From NCBI RefSeq assembly GCF_030644365.1, contig NZ_CP130058.1, positions 1,302,001 through 1,366,000 of the forward strand: 64,000 bases of DNA, read 5' to 3'. A model generated the notes under the pieces. It was given only the letters and a program-made list of their open reading frames with translations. It was not told where the DNA came from and did not search any database. This stretch comes from Schaalia sp. HMT-172. Its GTDB lineage: Bacteria; Actinomycetota; Actinomycetes; Actinomycetales; Actinomycetaceae. The position numbers and the translations under genes are program-made. Positions 26,041-34,815 of the stretch are shown piece by piece; position 1 is the first letter of the stretch; the number at the start of each line of letters is the position of its first letter.

Positions 26041-27594
26041 GTGAACGACTTCGATACCCAGCACGGCGCGACCCCCACTCCCGGGGACGACGCGGCCGAC
26101 GCCTACACCGCGGACCTGGCCCCGGCCTCGTCTGAGATGATCGACCTGACCGACGATGACGCCGCGGCCCGCGCCCGCGTCATGCGCGCCAACCTCGACC
26201 AGTTCGACCTGGACGAGGAGGATTTGGCGCTGCTCTCCGGCGACGTCGAGCTCGACGATTCCGGCGACGTCGCGGCGGGCCTGCCGGTTCTCGCCGTCGT
26301 CGGCCGACCCAACGTCGGCAAGTCCACGCTGGTCAACCGAATCCTGGGACGCCGCGAGGCCGTCGTCCAGGACACGCCGGGTGTCACGCGCGACCGCGTC
26401 TCCTACCCCGCGGAGTGGGCTGGACGCGACTTCACGCTCGTGGACACCGGCGGCTGGGAGATCGACGTCAAGGGACTGGATCGTTCCGTCGCCGAGCAAG
26501 CGGAGATCGCCGTCGACCTGGCCGACGCCGTCGTCCTCGTCCTGGACGCAACGGTCGGCGTGACGGCATCCGACGAGCGCATCGTGGAGATGCTGCGCTC
26601 GAAGAAGAAGCCGATCATCCTGGCGGCCAACAAGGTGGATTCGCCCCTGCAAGAGGCCGACGCCGCCTACCTGTGGAGCCTCGGCCTGGGCGAGCCTCAC
26701 CCGATTTCCGCCCTCCACGGGCGAGGCACGGGTGATCTCCTCGACGTCGTCATGGATGTTCTGCCGACCGAGTCCGCGGTAGCCTCCGCGCTCCCGTCGG
26801 GCGGCCCGCGCCGCGTGGCCCTCGTCGGGCGTCCCAACGTCGGTAAGTCCTCCCTCCTGAACGCCCTGGCCGGCGGCGAGCGCGTCGTCGTCAATGAGCT
26901 GGCGGGCACGACCCGCGACCCCGTCGACGAGCTCATCGAGTTGGACGGACGTTCCTGGTGGTTCGTCGACACTGCCGGCATCCGCCGCAAGATGCACCGC
27001 ACGACAGGCGCCGACTACTACGCTTCGATCCGCACGCAGGCAGCCATCGAGAAGGCCGAAGTCGCCCTGGTCCTCATCGACGGTTCCGCCCCCCTGACCG
27101 AGCAGGACGTGCGCGTCGTCCAGCAGGTCATCGACGCGGGCCGGGCCCTCGTCGTCGTGACGAACAAGTGGGACCTGGTCGATGAGGAGCGCCAAAAGGA
27201 GATCAAGAACGAGCTCGAACGCGAGCTCGTCCAGGTTCAGTGGGCACCGCGCATCAACCTGGCGGCCAAGACCGGTTGGCACACGAACCGCATTGTGCGC
27301 GCGCTCGACACCGCCTTGGAGGGGTGGGAGACCCGCATCCCGACGGGCCAGCTCAACGCCTTCCTCGGCCAGCTCGTGGCCGCTCACCCACACCCGCTGC
27401 GCGGCGGCAAGCAGCCCCGCATCCTCTTCGGCACGCAGGTCTCCAGCAAGCCCCCGCGCTTCGTGCTCTTCACGACGGGCTTCCTCGATCCGGGCTACCG
27501 TCGTTTCATCGAACGCCGCCTGCGCGAGACCTTCGGCTTCGCCGGCACGCCGATTCAGATTTCGGTGCGCGTGCGCGAGAAGCGCCGCAGGTAA
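26041..27594 (+). CDS. der: GTPase Der (EngA), ribosome assembly
   Basis: A 517-residue tandem GTPase required for 50S subunit maturation. The first G domain has GRPNVGKST from G88 and the second from G263, each with its DTGG/DTAG and NKxD motifs. A KH-like C-terminal domain ends in a basic tail. The N-terminal 75 residues are an acidic extension seen in several actinobacteria. It normally follows cmk, but here cmk is 4.5 kb away and on the other strand. The GTG start has no Shine-Dalgarno. Confidence 0.96.
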   Translation: MNDFDTQHGATPTPGDDAADAYTADLAPASSEMIDLTDDDAAARARVMRANLDQFDLDEEDLALLSGDVELDDSGDVAAGLPVLAVVGRPNVGKSTLVNRILGRREAVVQDTPGVTRDRVSYPAEWAGRDFTLVDTGGWEIDVKGLDRSVAEQAEIAVDLADAVVLVLDATVGVTASDERIVEMLRSKKKPIILAANKVDSPLQEADAAYLWSLGLGEPHPISALHGRGTGDLLDVVMDVLPTESAVASALPSGGPRRVALVGRPNVGKSSLLNALAGGERVVVNELAGTTRDPVDELIELDGRSWWFVDTAGIRRKMHRTTGADYYASIRTQAAIEKAEVALVLIDGSAPLTEQDVRVVQQVIDAGRALVVVTNKWDLVDEERQKEIKNELERELVQVQWAPRINLAAKTGWHTNRIVRALDTALEGWETRIPTGQLNAFLGQLVAAHPHPLRGGKQPRILFGTQVSSKPPRFVLFTTGFLDPGYRRFIERRLRETFGFAGTPIQISVRVREKRRR

Positions 27595-27608
27595 GAACGC
27601 TTTGACAC

Positions 27609-27637
27609 GTGGCCCGCTTCCCCCGGAGGCGGGCCAC
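27609..27637 (+). terminator. Terminator-like hairpin after der
   Basis: Nine-base GC-rich arms (GTGGCCCGC and complement) with an eleven-base loop; no strong U-tract. Confidence 0.5.
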
Positions 27638-27662
27638 ACCCGTGCCTGCACTCCCCTGGCGT

Positions 27663-27701
27663 GTATCCACAGGCTCGTTCCAACCGGCGTCGTTATCCAC
27701 A
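27663..27701. promoter_or_regulatory. Two DnaA-box-like sequences upstream of tag
   Basis: TTATCCACA at 27693-27701 is a perfect consensus DnaA box; GTATCCACA at 27663-27671 differs by one base. Both have the same orientation and are 30 bases apart, about three helical turns. There is no dnaA or dnaN nearby, so this is not a typical origin. Confidence 0.5.
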
Positions 27702-27752
27702 AGCGTCACGGCGCCCCTTGACCGGTGACCACCACGCGCGCAGGATCGACAC

Positions 27753-28388
27753 ATGAACACTCCACTCACCCAATCTGCTGATCTCCCCCTAGCCTCCGGA
27801 CTCACCCTGTGCGATGACGGGCTCATCCGGCCCACGTGGGCCTCCCATGACGAGCTGTTACGCAGTTACTACGACACCGAATGGGGGCTACCCGTCCACG
27901 ACGAGGCGGGCGTCTTCGAGCGCCTCGTCCTCGAGGGATTCCAGGCGGGCCTGTCCTGGCGCACCGTGCTGGCCAAACGCGAGGCCTTCCGCGCGGCGTT
28001 CGAGGGCTTCTCACCGGACGCGGTCGCCGCATTCAGCACGGTCGACGTCGAGCGCCTCACTCGTGATCCCGGGATCATTCATAACCGCCGCAAGATCGAG
28101 GCGGCGATCAGCAACGCTCACGCGACGCTAGCTATGAGGAACACTTCGGAAGCGACGGACGGCCCCTCCCACCTCGGTGAGTTCGTCTGGTCGTATCGGC
28201 CGACGCGTGATCCCCGTCCGCGCTCTCACAACGAGGTGCCCACACAGCTGCCGGAGTCGGTGGCTCTCGCGGCCGACCTCAAGAGTCGCGGTTTTAAATA
28301 CGTGGGTCCCACGACGATGCTCGCGCTGATGGCGGCGATAGGCATCGTGAACACAGACATTGTGGGAACGCACCGCAGGCCCCGCTGA
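27753..28388 (+). CDS. tag: DNA-3-methyladenine glycosylase I
   Basis: Removes 3-methyladenine from alkylated DNA in base-excision repair. The 211 residues have the Tag-family features: W-YHDxEWG-like segment (YYDTEWGLPVHDE), a core FQAGLSWRTVLAKREAFR, IHNRRKIEAAI, and a C-terminal GFKYVGPTTMLALMAAIGIVNTH-type region. One zinc-type cysteine pair of E. coli Tag is not conserved here. The ATG is preceded at six bases by CAGGAT, a possible -10 box. Two DnaA-like boxes lie upstream. Confidence 0.9.
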   Translation: MNTPLTQSADLPLASGLTLCDDGLIRPTWASHDELLRSYYDTEWGLPVHDEAGVFERLVLEGFQAGLSWRTVLAKREAFRAAFEGFSPDAVAAFSTVDVERLTRDPGIIHNRRKIEAAISNAHATLAMRNTSEATDGPSHLGEFVWSYRPTRDPRPRSHNEVPTQLPESVALAADLKSRGFKYVGPTTMLALMAAIGIVNTDIVGTHRRPR

Positions 28389-28448
28389 GGCGCACTGCCA
28401 CCGTCTTAGGCGTCCTCACGCACTCGCGAAATCTGGCATGATGGTGTC

Positions 28449-28961
28449 ATGGCATTGTCACAGAAGCTCCTCAGCCAGGACGAGATCGTCGTCCGCCACA
28501 TGCACACCCACATCAAGAAGCTGCTCCCCGCGATCATCGTGGAGTCGATCCTCGTGATCGCAGCGGCTGTCGGTTCTTTCTACGTTCCGGAGAACGCGCG
28601 TTACTGGGCGCTTCCGACCATTTGGATCGCCGTCCTCCTCCTGTCGATTCCGCTCATCCTTGTTCCCTGGATCAAGTGGATAACGACGACCTACACGGTG
28701 ACGACGAAGCGAGTCATCACCCGCACGGGCATCATGAAGCGCACCGGTCACGATCTGCCGCTCACCCGCATCTCCGACATCCAGATCGAAAAGGACTTCG
28801 ATGACCGGATCTTCGGTTGCGGCACGCTCGCCCTCCAGACATCCGCTGACGATCCGTTGCTGCTGCGCGACGTGCCGAAGGTTGAGACGGTGCAGGTCGA
28901 GATTTCCAATCTGCTCTTCAACGACATCCAGGGAGCTATCGACGCGGATCCGACGAGTTAA
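28449..28961 (+). CDS. PH-domain membrane protein (YdbS/bPH2 type)
   Basis: A 170-residue protein with two transmembrane helices (about residues 26-46 and 52-76) followed by a bacterial PH domain of the YdbS type (about residues 80-160), including TTYTVTTKRVITRTGIMKR and DLPLTRISDIQIEK. These proteins are common and their function is not settled; some affect membrane stress or cell wall phenotypes. It is preceded by CATGAT six bases before ATG, a possible variant -10 box. The gene for a DUF421 membrane protein follows 46 bases downstream on the same strand. Confidence 0.82.
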   Translation: MALSQKLLSQDEIVVRHMHTHIKKLLPAIIVESILVIAAAVGSFYVPENARYWALPTIWIAVLLLSIPLILVPWIKWITTTYTVTTKRVITRTGIMKRTGHDLPLTRISDIQIEKDFDDRIFGCGTLALQTSADDPLLLRDVPKVETVQVEISNLLFNDIQGAIDADPTS

Positions 28962-28995
28962 TCACACCACGCCAAACCGCGTCCCCACATGCGAA

Positions 28996-29001
28996 TAGAC
29001 T
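28996..29001 (+). promoter_or_regulatory. -10 box of the DUF421 gene, probable leaderless promoter
   Basis: TAGACT ends six bases before the ATG at 29008. Confidence 0.5.
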
Positions 29002-29007
29002 GCTCTC

Positions 29008-29805
29008 ATGTTCGATATTCATGGTTTCGAAATGACGGTCTTTAAGCTCCTGATCGGTGTCACCCTGATCGTCCTCCACCTGCGCCTCACGGGCAAGCAG
29101 CGGACGGTCCAGCTGACACCGATCGACTTTATCGGGAACTTTATCCTCGGTGGCGTTATCGGCGGCGTCATCTACAACCACGCAATCTCGTTCGCGGAGT
29201 ACATCAGCTTCCTGCTCGTCACCTTTGGAATCATCTCCGGCCTGAACTACCTGATGTCGAAGTTCATGTCGACCCGCTCTCTCGTGATGGGAAAGGCGTA
29301 CACGATCATCGAGGGCGGGCGATTTACTCAGGACGCGCTCGACAACACGGATCACAAGCTCGACCCAGTCGAGTTTCTCGCAGAGCTACGCGGCATGGGC
29401 ATCTTTTCACTGAGCGACATCAGCCTCGTACAACGCGAAGCCAACGGCTCCCTGACGGTACGGCGCAAGGGCGAGGGCGGCATCAACTACGTCCTGGTGT
29501 CCAGTGGCCAGGTCGTGACCGACAACCTCGAGTTGGTACATCGCGACGAGGAGTGGCTACGCGGAGAGCTTTCGTCGGCGGGCGCTGGAGAACTGGAAGA
29601 CCTCTTCGTTGTCGAACTCGACGCCGACAACCGGCTCAACATCGTCGATCAGACGGGAAACACAACTGCGATGACCGTGTCTGATCCGGCCATCAACGAG
29701 GTGACGATGGTAACCGAGTTCCAGGCCCCGCACGAGCAGTCGGCGACGCTGGAGGATGTCATCCCCGAGGATGCGCGCGAGGGCGCGGCGAAGTCTGACG
29801 GCTGA
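29008..29805 (+). CDS. DUF421 (YetF-like) membrane protein
   Basis: A 265-residue protein with three N-terminal transmembrane helices and a soluble DUF421 domain. Family features include RLTGKQRTVQLTPIDFIGNFILGG-like helices, the VMGKAYTIIEGG turn and ELRGMGIFSLSDI. The C-terminal 80 residues are an acidic, less conserved extension. YetF-family proteins are linked to spore or membrane proteins in Bacillus, but no molecular function is established here. A strong terminator formed by an inverted pair of the dispersed CGGCCTCGT motif follows. Confidence 0.85.
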   Translation: MFDIHGFEMTVFKLLIGVTLIVLHLRLTGKQRTVQLTPIDFIGNFILGGVIGGVIYNHAISFAEYISFLLVTFGIISGLNYLMSKFMSTRSLVMGKAYTIIEGGRFTQDALDNTDHKLDPVEFLAELRGMGIFSLSDISLVQREANGSLTVRRKGEGGINYVLVSSGQVVTDNLELVHRDEEWLRGELSSAGAGELEDLFVVELDADNRLNIVDQTGNTTAMTVSDPAINEVTMVTEFQAPHEQSATLEDVIPEDAREGAAKSDG

Positions 29806-29837
29806 CCGTTCTCGCTCCTCATTCGCGTCTCCGGCTC

Positions 29838-29875
29838 CCCCGGCCTCGTCTCCGTTGACGAGGCCGGGGCCGTTT
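29838..29875 (+). terminator. Rho-independent terminator built from an inverted motif pair
   Basis: Perfect 13-base arms CCCCGGCCTCGTC and complement, six-base loop, followed by CCGTTTTG. Both arms are copies of the dispersed motif. Confidence 0.85.
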
Positions 29876-30195
29876 TGTGTCGGTCCGTGCACTTCGCGCT
29901 CCATCTTGGATGGCGGCGGCCGGTACCGGCTAGGTAGGTCGAAATCATCCCCGTTGACGACTTCGACCTGTGCCACAGTTTACCCCACTGAGGGGGCACC
30001 CATTGTCACGCCTCACAACGCATCACATGCGCTGCGACCTGCACGAACCCGCGGAAGATTGGTCGAAAACTAGCGTTTACCGGGGGAAATAGACCACCAC
30101 AGATGAGCATTACGTTTCGGTTACAAAGATTGACCGACAATTGATGCGGGGACGGAGGTCCCTCCAACGACTCCAGGCAACGAAGGCCCATGGAA
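29876..30195. other. Non-coding interval between DUF421 gene and tRNA-Pro
   Basis: No convincing gene. It is less GC-rich than its surroundings and contains a 12-base palindrome GCCGGTACCGGC (29919-29930) and an inverted repeat AGGTCGAA/TTCGACCT (29936-29943, 29962-29969). Open frames here are short and lack family features or start signals. Confidence 0.6.
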
Positions 30196-30204
30196 TACAA
30201 AAAG

Positions 30205-30240
30205 CGCGAGGACACAAACCTGTCCTCGCGACTCTTTTGT
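30205..30240 (-). terminator. Terminator of tRNA-Pro
   Basis: Downstream of the tRNA on the minus strand, ten-base arms (30205-30214, 30221-30230) enclose a six-base loop and are followed by a CTTTTTG tract. Confidence 0.85.
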
Positions 30241-30313
<73 letters not shown>

Positions 30314-30539
30314 TATTCAGTTCGTCGCCGTGGCGACCTGTAGAACTATAGCGCACCCCTCGATCAGGAAGCAACCCGACGGGCGTGCGCCATGACACAT
30401 TCCCCCTGTTGATCTGACAGCAGCATCCGCCGCCCTCGTGCGTTGCCTCCATATCGGCACGCAGAACAGCGGGTCGGGCGACAGATCCCAGGCTAGACTG
30501 ATGCTATCTCGTCACCAACACACCGTAGGAGCACACCAC

Positions 30540-31097
30540 ATGACCATCCGCCGCCTCCTGACATCTGCCGCGACCCTTGCCCTAGCGGTCACGGGTGTTG
30601 CACTGCCGTCTGCCAGCGCGTGGGAGGCGTCGACAGTGCAGGCGAGCGCGGTCGTTGTGAGCACGGAAAACTCCCCTGCCAGCACCGCAACCACCGGACG
30701 TGCGACGCGTGCAAGCGTGTCCGTCCCCGCACCGACACGCCGTCGTTTCCGTTCACGAAGGACGTCTCACGACCCGGTTGCCGTCGTCATCTCCTTGGTG
30801 CTTTTCGCTCTGATCGCAGGTGGCTACTACCTGTTCCGTTACCTGGCTAACCAGGGGTCGCGCCGCCAGATGCAGACCGTTAATTACAACGGCCCCAGTG
30901 GGCCTCAATACGGAGTCACGGGCAACGTCTATGGCGGTGCTCAGTACCCACAGGCGGGTGCACCCATGAATCCGCCGATGCAGCAGGGAAACGGCTACGG
31001 CACGGCAGATTACGGCAACTCCTACGGCAGCCAGCAGGGCGACTATCCGTCGTCGGGCATGAACGGTGGCTACGGTTCCTACGGCAGCGGATACTGA
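30540..31097 (+). CDS. Unrecognised secreted/membrane protein with Gly/Tyr/Gln-rich tail
   Basis: I do not recognise this 185-residue protein. It has an N-terminal signal sequence (hydrophobic core TLALAVTGVALPSASA), an extracytoplasmic Ser/Thr/Ala-rich stretch, an Arg-rich patch (RRRFRSRR), one transmembrane helix (about residues 82-102), and a cytoplasmic or external low-complexity tail rich in Gly, Tyr, Gln and Asn. The tail opens with GPQYGVTG, which recurs exactly in the next gene. A GTAGGAG Shine-Dalgarno precedes the ATG. Codon use is less GC-biased than in neighbouring housekeeping genes. It forms a pair with the following gene and sits beside tRNA-Pro. Confidence 0.72.
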   Translation: MTIRRLLTSAATLALAVTGVALPSASAWEASTVQASAVVVSTENSPASTATTGRATRASVSVPAPTRRRFRSRRTSHDPVAVVISLVLFALIAGGYYLFRYLANQGSRRQMQTVNYNGPSGPQYGVTGNVYGGAQYPQAGAPMNPPMQQGNGYGTADYGNSYGSQQGDYPSSGMNGGYGSYGSGY

Positions 31098-31250
31098 GCT
31101 TTCGCTGCGCCTGCGGGCACTGCACCACGACCGCGTGTCACGAACACACACATTCGCTGGAATTCCGTCATTGTCTCTTCGATACGAACGTTCGGCGGTC
31201 ACATGAGCAGGTCTCCCCTCACCTTTACTCGCTCTCGAAGGAAACACCAC

Positions 31251-32048
31251 ATGCTCTCTCATCGGCTTCTCGCCTGCGCAGCCACCCTCGCATGCGCGAC
31301 ACTGCCTCTCGTGGTTCCCGCGGCGCAGGCATACACGCTGATGAACACGCCGAGGGTGACCACCTCGAGCTCCGCAGCACTGCCTGCCTCCAGCGACACG
31401 CCTGAGCTGAACGCCGCGACGGCCGCGCAAGCACATCACGAAGCCTTCGCAAGCAGCTCTCTCACGCGCACACGCAGCAACACCGCTACCTCATCAGGTT
31501 CGACGATCACGACGTTTGAGGCCCTCGTTCTTATCGCAATTATCACGATCATTTTTTTGCCCGCGTCCATCATCTACGTCATCTTTTATCGGCAGGCGCG
31601 CAAGGACGTCCGCGATATGCCTAACTACACCAGCGTCAACGGCCCGCAGTACGGAGTGACAGGCTACCCTCAGGGCACCGTTCCCCCGAAGCAATCGCGC
31701 TACACCGGCTTCAACCCTCTCTGGTCGAGAAATACCTCCTACAGCGGTGGCCCGGCGATGCCAGGAACACCTGGCGCCCACGGCTACGGCACGCCGACGG
31801 GTCAGGGACCGGTGTATGGCACGCAGCCCTCTCAGGGACCCGCCTACGGTTACGGAACCCAACCCGGCCAGGCATCCGCGTACGGGTTTGGCGGCCAGCC
31901 GCCCGCCTACGGATACGGAGCTCAGGGTACCCAGGGGCCCGCCTATGGCACGCAAGGCGGTGTCCAGGGATATGGAACAGCGCGCTCCCCGCAGGACCAG
32001 AACCCACCGTTCGACCAGGCTCCCGGGCAAAACCATCCCAGCTACTAG
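31251..32048 (+). CDS. Unrecognised membrane protein, paralogue of the preceding gene
   Basis: A 265-residue protein with the same plan as its upstream neighbour: signal sequence (cleavage after PAAQA), Ser/Thr/Ala-rich segment, one transmembrane helix (about residues 84-106), then NGPQYGVTG and a long Gly/Tyr/Gln/Pro tail with repeated GYGTQP/QGPAYG units. The ATG at 31251 has GAAGGAAA upstream; a longer frame from 31203 begins before this signal sequence and lacks a ribosome site. The repeat tail is likely disordered. Function unknown. A bidirectional terminator follows. Confidence 0.72.
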   Translation: MLSHRLLACAATLACATLPLVVPAAQAYTLMNTPRVTTSSSAALPASSDTPELNAATAAQAHHEAFASSSLTRTRSNTATSSGSTITTFEALVLIAIITIIFLPASIIYVIFYRQARKDVRDMPNYTSVNGPQYGVTGYPQGTVPPKQSRYTGFNPLWSRNTSYSGGPAMPGTPGAHGYGTPTGQGPVYGTQPSQGPAYGYGTQPGQASAYGFGGQPPAYGYGAQGTQGPAYGTQGGVQGYGTARSPQDQNPPFDQAPGQNHPSY

Positions 32049-32055
32049 CCACCGT

Positions 32056-32096
32056 ATGTGTGTGCCCCGCAGCGAGGCGCTGCGGGGCACACACAT
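32056..32096. terminator. Bidirectional terminator between the paralogue pair and cmk
   Basis: Perfect 19-base-pair stem (ATGTGTGTGCCCCGCAGCG and its complement) with a three-base loop, between convergent genes. Confidence 0.85.
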
Positions 32097-32110
32097 CTAC
32101 CTGCCAGGAG

Positions 32111-32839
32111 CTATCCCTCGCGGGCGGACAGGTCCTCGTCCACGTATGCCAGGATCGCCTCGCACACGCCGGCGATATCCAGCCCTGTCGAATCCACTGT
32201 CTCCACGCCGGGGGCCGCGGTCATAAACTCCGAGACGGTCGAGTCGGCCTTGTCGCGGCCCTCCACCTGGGCGCGCACGATCTCCATGTGCTCCTCGGTC
32301 GCGTCCCCATACAGCTCCAGGGTCCGCCGACGCAGGCGCGCCTCCTGGTCCGCCAGCAGCAGGATGCGCACGTCGGCGTCCGGGCACACGACCGTCGTGA
32401 TGTCACGCCCCTCGGCGATCATGCCGGAGCCCTGCGCGCGCGCCTCCATCATGCGGCGACGCTGCTCGGCCGCCATCCACGCGCGCACCGTCAGGTTCGT
32501 CGAAATATGCTTGATCGCCAGGGCGATGCGAGGCTCGCGAATCGCCTGGGTGACCTCGGTATCCCCCACCCACACGTGCGGGTCCGCGGGATCGGAGTGC
32601 AGCCGCAGGACCATCTCGTCGGCCGCGGCTGCGACCGCCTCCGCGTCCTCCAGGTCAATGCCACGGTCGAGGGCGTACCACGTCAGCGCGCGGTACATCG
32701 CGCCCGTGTCGAGGTATCCGATGCCCAGACGCGAGGCCAGCTCCTTGGACACCGTGGACTTACCAGAACCCGCAGGACCATCGATCGCAATGGTGATGCC
32801 CACGCGCGAAATCGCATCCTGACGCATCGAGTCGTTCAT
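32111..32839 (-). CDS. cmk: Cytidylate kinase
   Basis: Phosphorylates CMP and dCMP. The 242-residue protein has the P-loop GPAGSGKST at about residues 21-29, LDTGAMYRALTWYAL, and the conserved GRDITTVVCPDA segment. It is the last gene of the xerD-parA-scpA-scpB-rluB-tyrA-cmk operon, 27 bases after tyrA, with GAGGAGA before its ATG. In most actinobacteria der follows; here the two paralogous membrane protein genes, tRNA-Pro and others intervene. Confidence 0.95.
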   Translation of the reverse strand: MNDSMRQDAISRVGITIAIDGPAGSGKSTVSKELASRLGIGYLDTGAMYRALTWYALDRGIDLEDAEAVAAAADEMVLRLHSDPADPHVWVGDTEVTQAIREPRIALAIKHISTNLTVRAWMAAEQRRRMMEARAQGSGMIAEGRDITTVVCPDADVRILLLADQEARLRRRTLELYGDATEEHMEIVRAQVEGRDKADSTVSEFMTAAPGVETVDSTGLDIAGVCEAILAYVDEDLSAREG

Positions 32840-32866
32840 CCGGTGATTCTCCTCATCGAGGTTGTT

Positions 32867-34069
32867 CTAGTGGGTAATGAGCCGCCAGCCCCGCTCCTGC
32901 AGGTCCGCGGCGCAGCGGTCAGCGACCGCCGGGTCAATCATGACGCGAGCGACGCCAGCCTGCGCGCCCGCCGAGTGCTCGAGAACCAGGTCCTCGATGT
33001 TGATGGAGGCCTCACCGAGCTCACTGAAGAGGCGCCCGAGCGCACCGGGCTCATCGGGGATCAGCACCTCGACCTCGCGGTACCGAGAAGGCGCTCCACC
33101 GTGCTTGCCGGGGATGCGCGCGACGCCCTGATTGCCAGCCGTCATCACGCGGTTGATCGCACCGACGCTGCCGCCCCGAAGCGGGCCCAGCTCGGCGGCC
33201 GCATCCAAGTGGGTCAGCAGGTCATCCAGGTCGCCCCTCAACTCGCGCAGGATGTCGGCGACAGGCCCAGCGTTGCCGGCCAGGATCGCCGTCCACAAGC
33301 GAGGATCGGAGGCCGCGATACGCGCCGTGTCACGCAGCCCCTGCCCCGCCAAACCGAGTGCCTGCGCGGGAGCATCAACGAGGCGCGCTGCCAGCATCGA
33401 CGACACGAGCTGCGGCACGTGGGACACCAGGGCCACCGCATGATCGTGCGTGCCCGCGTTCATCTCCAGGGGCACCGCGCCCACGTCCGTGGCAAGCGCA
33501 CGCGCGGCCAACACCGCACGAGGCCACGTGGACTCGTGGGCCACGATCACCCACGGCCGACCGTAGAACAGGTCGGCGTCGGCCGCGCCGGCGCCGGAGC
33601 GCTCGCGTCCAGCCATCGGGTGTGAGCCCACGTAGCGGCACGCCTCGTCCTGGAAGCCGCGCTGCGCGAGCGTGGCAAGCACGTCGGCGACGACCGCGTC
33701 CTTGACCGAGGCGACGTCCGTGACGATAGCGTTGGGGAATCGCACAAGAGAATCGACGATAACCCGGTCGGCGACGTCGGGAGGGGTCGCGACCACAACG
33801 ATGCGCGGTGCCTCGTATCCGTGCCCATCCGCGCCCACGTCCTCGTAGCCGACCCCGGCCTCGGCGATAACGTCACTGAAAGGGACGCCGGCGCCCACGT
33901 CGGAGGCCAGGCGCAGGGAGGTGGGCGAGGCATCCTCGAGGTAGACTCCCACTCCCCCGGCGCGCAGGGCGAGCCCGAGGGACGCGCCCAGCAGGCCCGA
34001 CCCGATGATGAGGACAGGACCCACCGTGGACACGACGCGCGTGGGTGCGCCACCGCCCTGGGCGCTCAC
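32867..34069 (-). CDS. tyrA: Prephenate dehydrogenase with ACT domain
   Basis: Converts prephenate to 4-hydroxyphenylpyruvate in tyrosine synthesis. The 400-residue protein has an NAD-binding Rossmann motif GSGLLGASLG (about residues 22-31), the catalytic SHPMAGRE segment, a helical dimerisation domain, and a C-terminal ACT domain from about residue 325 (EVLIPDEPGALGRLF), suggesting feedback control by an amino acid. The GTG at 34069 overlaps the rluB stop (GTGA). Confidence 0.93.
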   Translation of the reverse strand: MSAQGGGAPTRVVSTVGPVLIIGSGLLGASLGLALRAGGVGVYLEDASPTSLRLASDVGAGVPFSDVIAEAGVGYEDVGADGHGYEAPRIVVVATPPDVADRVIVDSLVRFPNAIVTDVASVKDAVVADVLATLAQRGFQDEACRYVGSHPMAGRERSGAGAADADLFYGRPWVIVAHESTWPRAVLAARALATDVGAVPLEMNAGTHDHAVALVSHVPQLVSSMLAARLVDAPAQALGLAGQGLRDTARIAASDPRLWTAILAGNAGPVADILRELRGDLDDLLTHLDAAAELGPLRGGSVGAINRVMTAGNQGVARIPGKHGGAPSRYREVEVLIPDEPGALGRLFSELGEASINIEDLVLEHSAGAQAGVARVMIDPAVADRCAADLQERGWRLITH

Positions 34070-34815
34070 AGGCCGACGGCCCCGTACAGCGCCGTCAGAG
34101 CGTTGCCCTTGACGCGGCGGGTCGTGCCCTGCTTGAGGTGGTCGAGAGAGATCGGCCCAAAGCCGGTACGCACGAGCTCGCGGACCGGGTAGCCGACGGC
34201 CTCCATCATGCGTCGCACGAGTCGATTGCGGCCCTCATGGACGACGATCTCAACGGTGGTGATGTCGCCGTAGGTGTCGACAACGCGGAAGGCATCCACC
34301 TTGATCGGGCCGTCCTCCAGCTCGATTCCGTTCATGAGAGTGCGCTTGACTCCCGGCTTGACCTCGCCGTGCAGGCGTGCAACGTATGTCTTGCGAATCT
34401 CGTAGGACGGGTGGGTCAGGCGGTTCGCCAGCTCGCCGTCGTTGGTCAGCAACAGCAGGCCCGAGGTGTCGATGTCGAGTCGACCCACGTGGTAGAGGCG
34501 CTCGGGGTAGTCAGCGATCAGGTCGGCGATGGTCGGGCGTCCCTCCGGGTCACTCATCGTGGACACGGTGCCGATCGGCTTGTTGACGGCCAGCACGATG
34601 TGCTTGGTCTCGTCCAGGATCAGGCGCTCGCCGTCGACGTGAATGACCTGGGTTGCGGGATCCACCCGCACGCCCTGGGTGCGCACGACTGTTCCGTCCA
34701 CGCTCACGCGGCCATCCGCGATCATCTGCTCGGACGCGCGCCGAGAAGCGACGCCGGCCTGGGCGAGCACCTTCTGCAGTCGCACGCCACCCTCGGTGTA
34801 AGGGTTAGCCCTCAT
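34066..34815 (-). CDS. rluB: rRNA pseudouridine synthase RluB/RsuA family
   Basis: A 249-residue enzyme that isomerises a uridine in rRNA. The N-terminal S4 RNA-binding domain (about residues 10-60, RLQKVLAQAGVASRR) precedes the catalytic domain with GRLDIDTSGLLLLTND at about residues 109-124, which holds the catalytic aspartate. Its ATG overlaps the scpB stop (ATGA). Grouping between scpB and cmk is the conserved context of RluB in Gram-positive bacteria. Confidence 0.93.
   Translation of the reverse strand: MRANPYTEGGVRLQKVLAQAGVASRRASEQMIADGRVSVDGTVVRTQGVRVDPATQVIHVDGERLILDETKHIVLAVNKPIGTVSTMSDPEGRPTIADLIADYPERLYHVGRLDIDTSGLLLLTNDGELANRLTHPSYEIRKTYVARLHGEVKPGVKRTLMNGIELEDGPIKVDAFRVVDTYGDITTVEIVVHEGRNRLVRRMMEAVGYPVRELVRTGFGPISLDHLKQGTTRRVKGNALTALYGAVGL

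Noticed and set aside
27663-27701. Chromosomal origin of replication
   Set aside because: Only two DnaA boxes and no AT-rich unwinding region, dnaA, dnaN or rpmH nearby.
29936-29969. Inverted repeat AGGTCGAA/TTCGACCT as a LexA box or terminator
   Set aside because: The arms are 18 bases apart and do not match an actinobacterial SOS box; no gene starts beside it.
30006-30215. Small minus-strand open frame beside tRNA-Pro
   Set aside because: It runs through the tRNA terminator, lacks a ribosome site and has no recognisable features.
31188-31197. GAACGTTC-like sequence as a LexA site
   Set aside because: The half-sites are not spaced as in the GAACN4GTTC-type box and the neighbouring gene is not repair-related.
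31780-31990. Tandem DNA repeats or CRISPR-like array
   Set aside because: The periodicity comes from coding GYGTQP/QGPAYG repeats in a protein; the units differ and there are no spacers.
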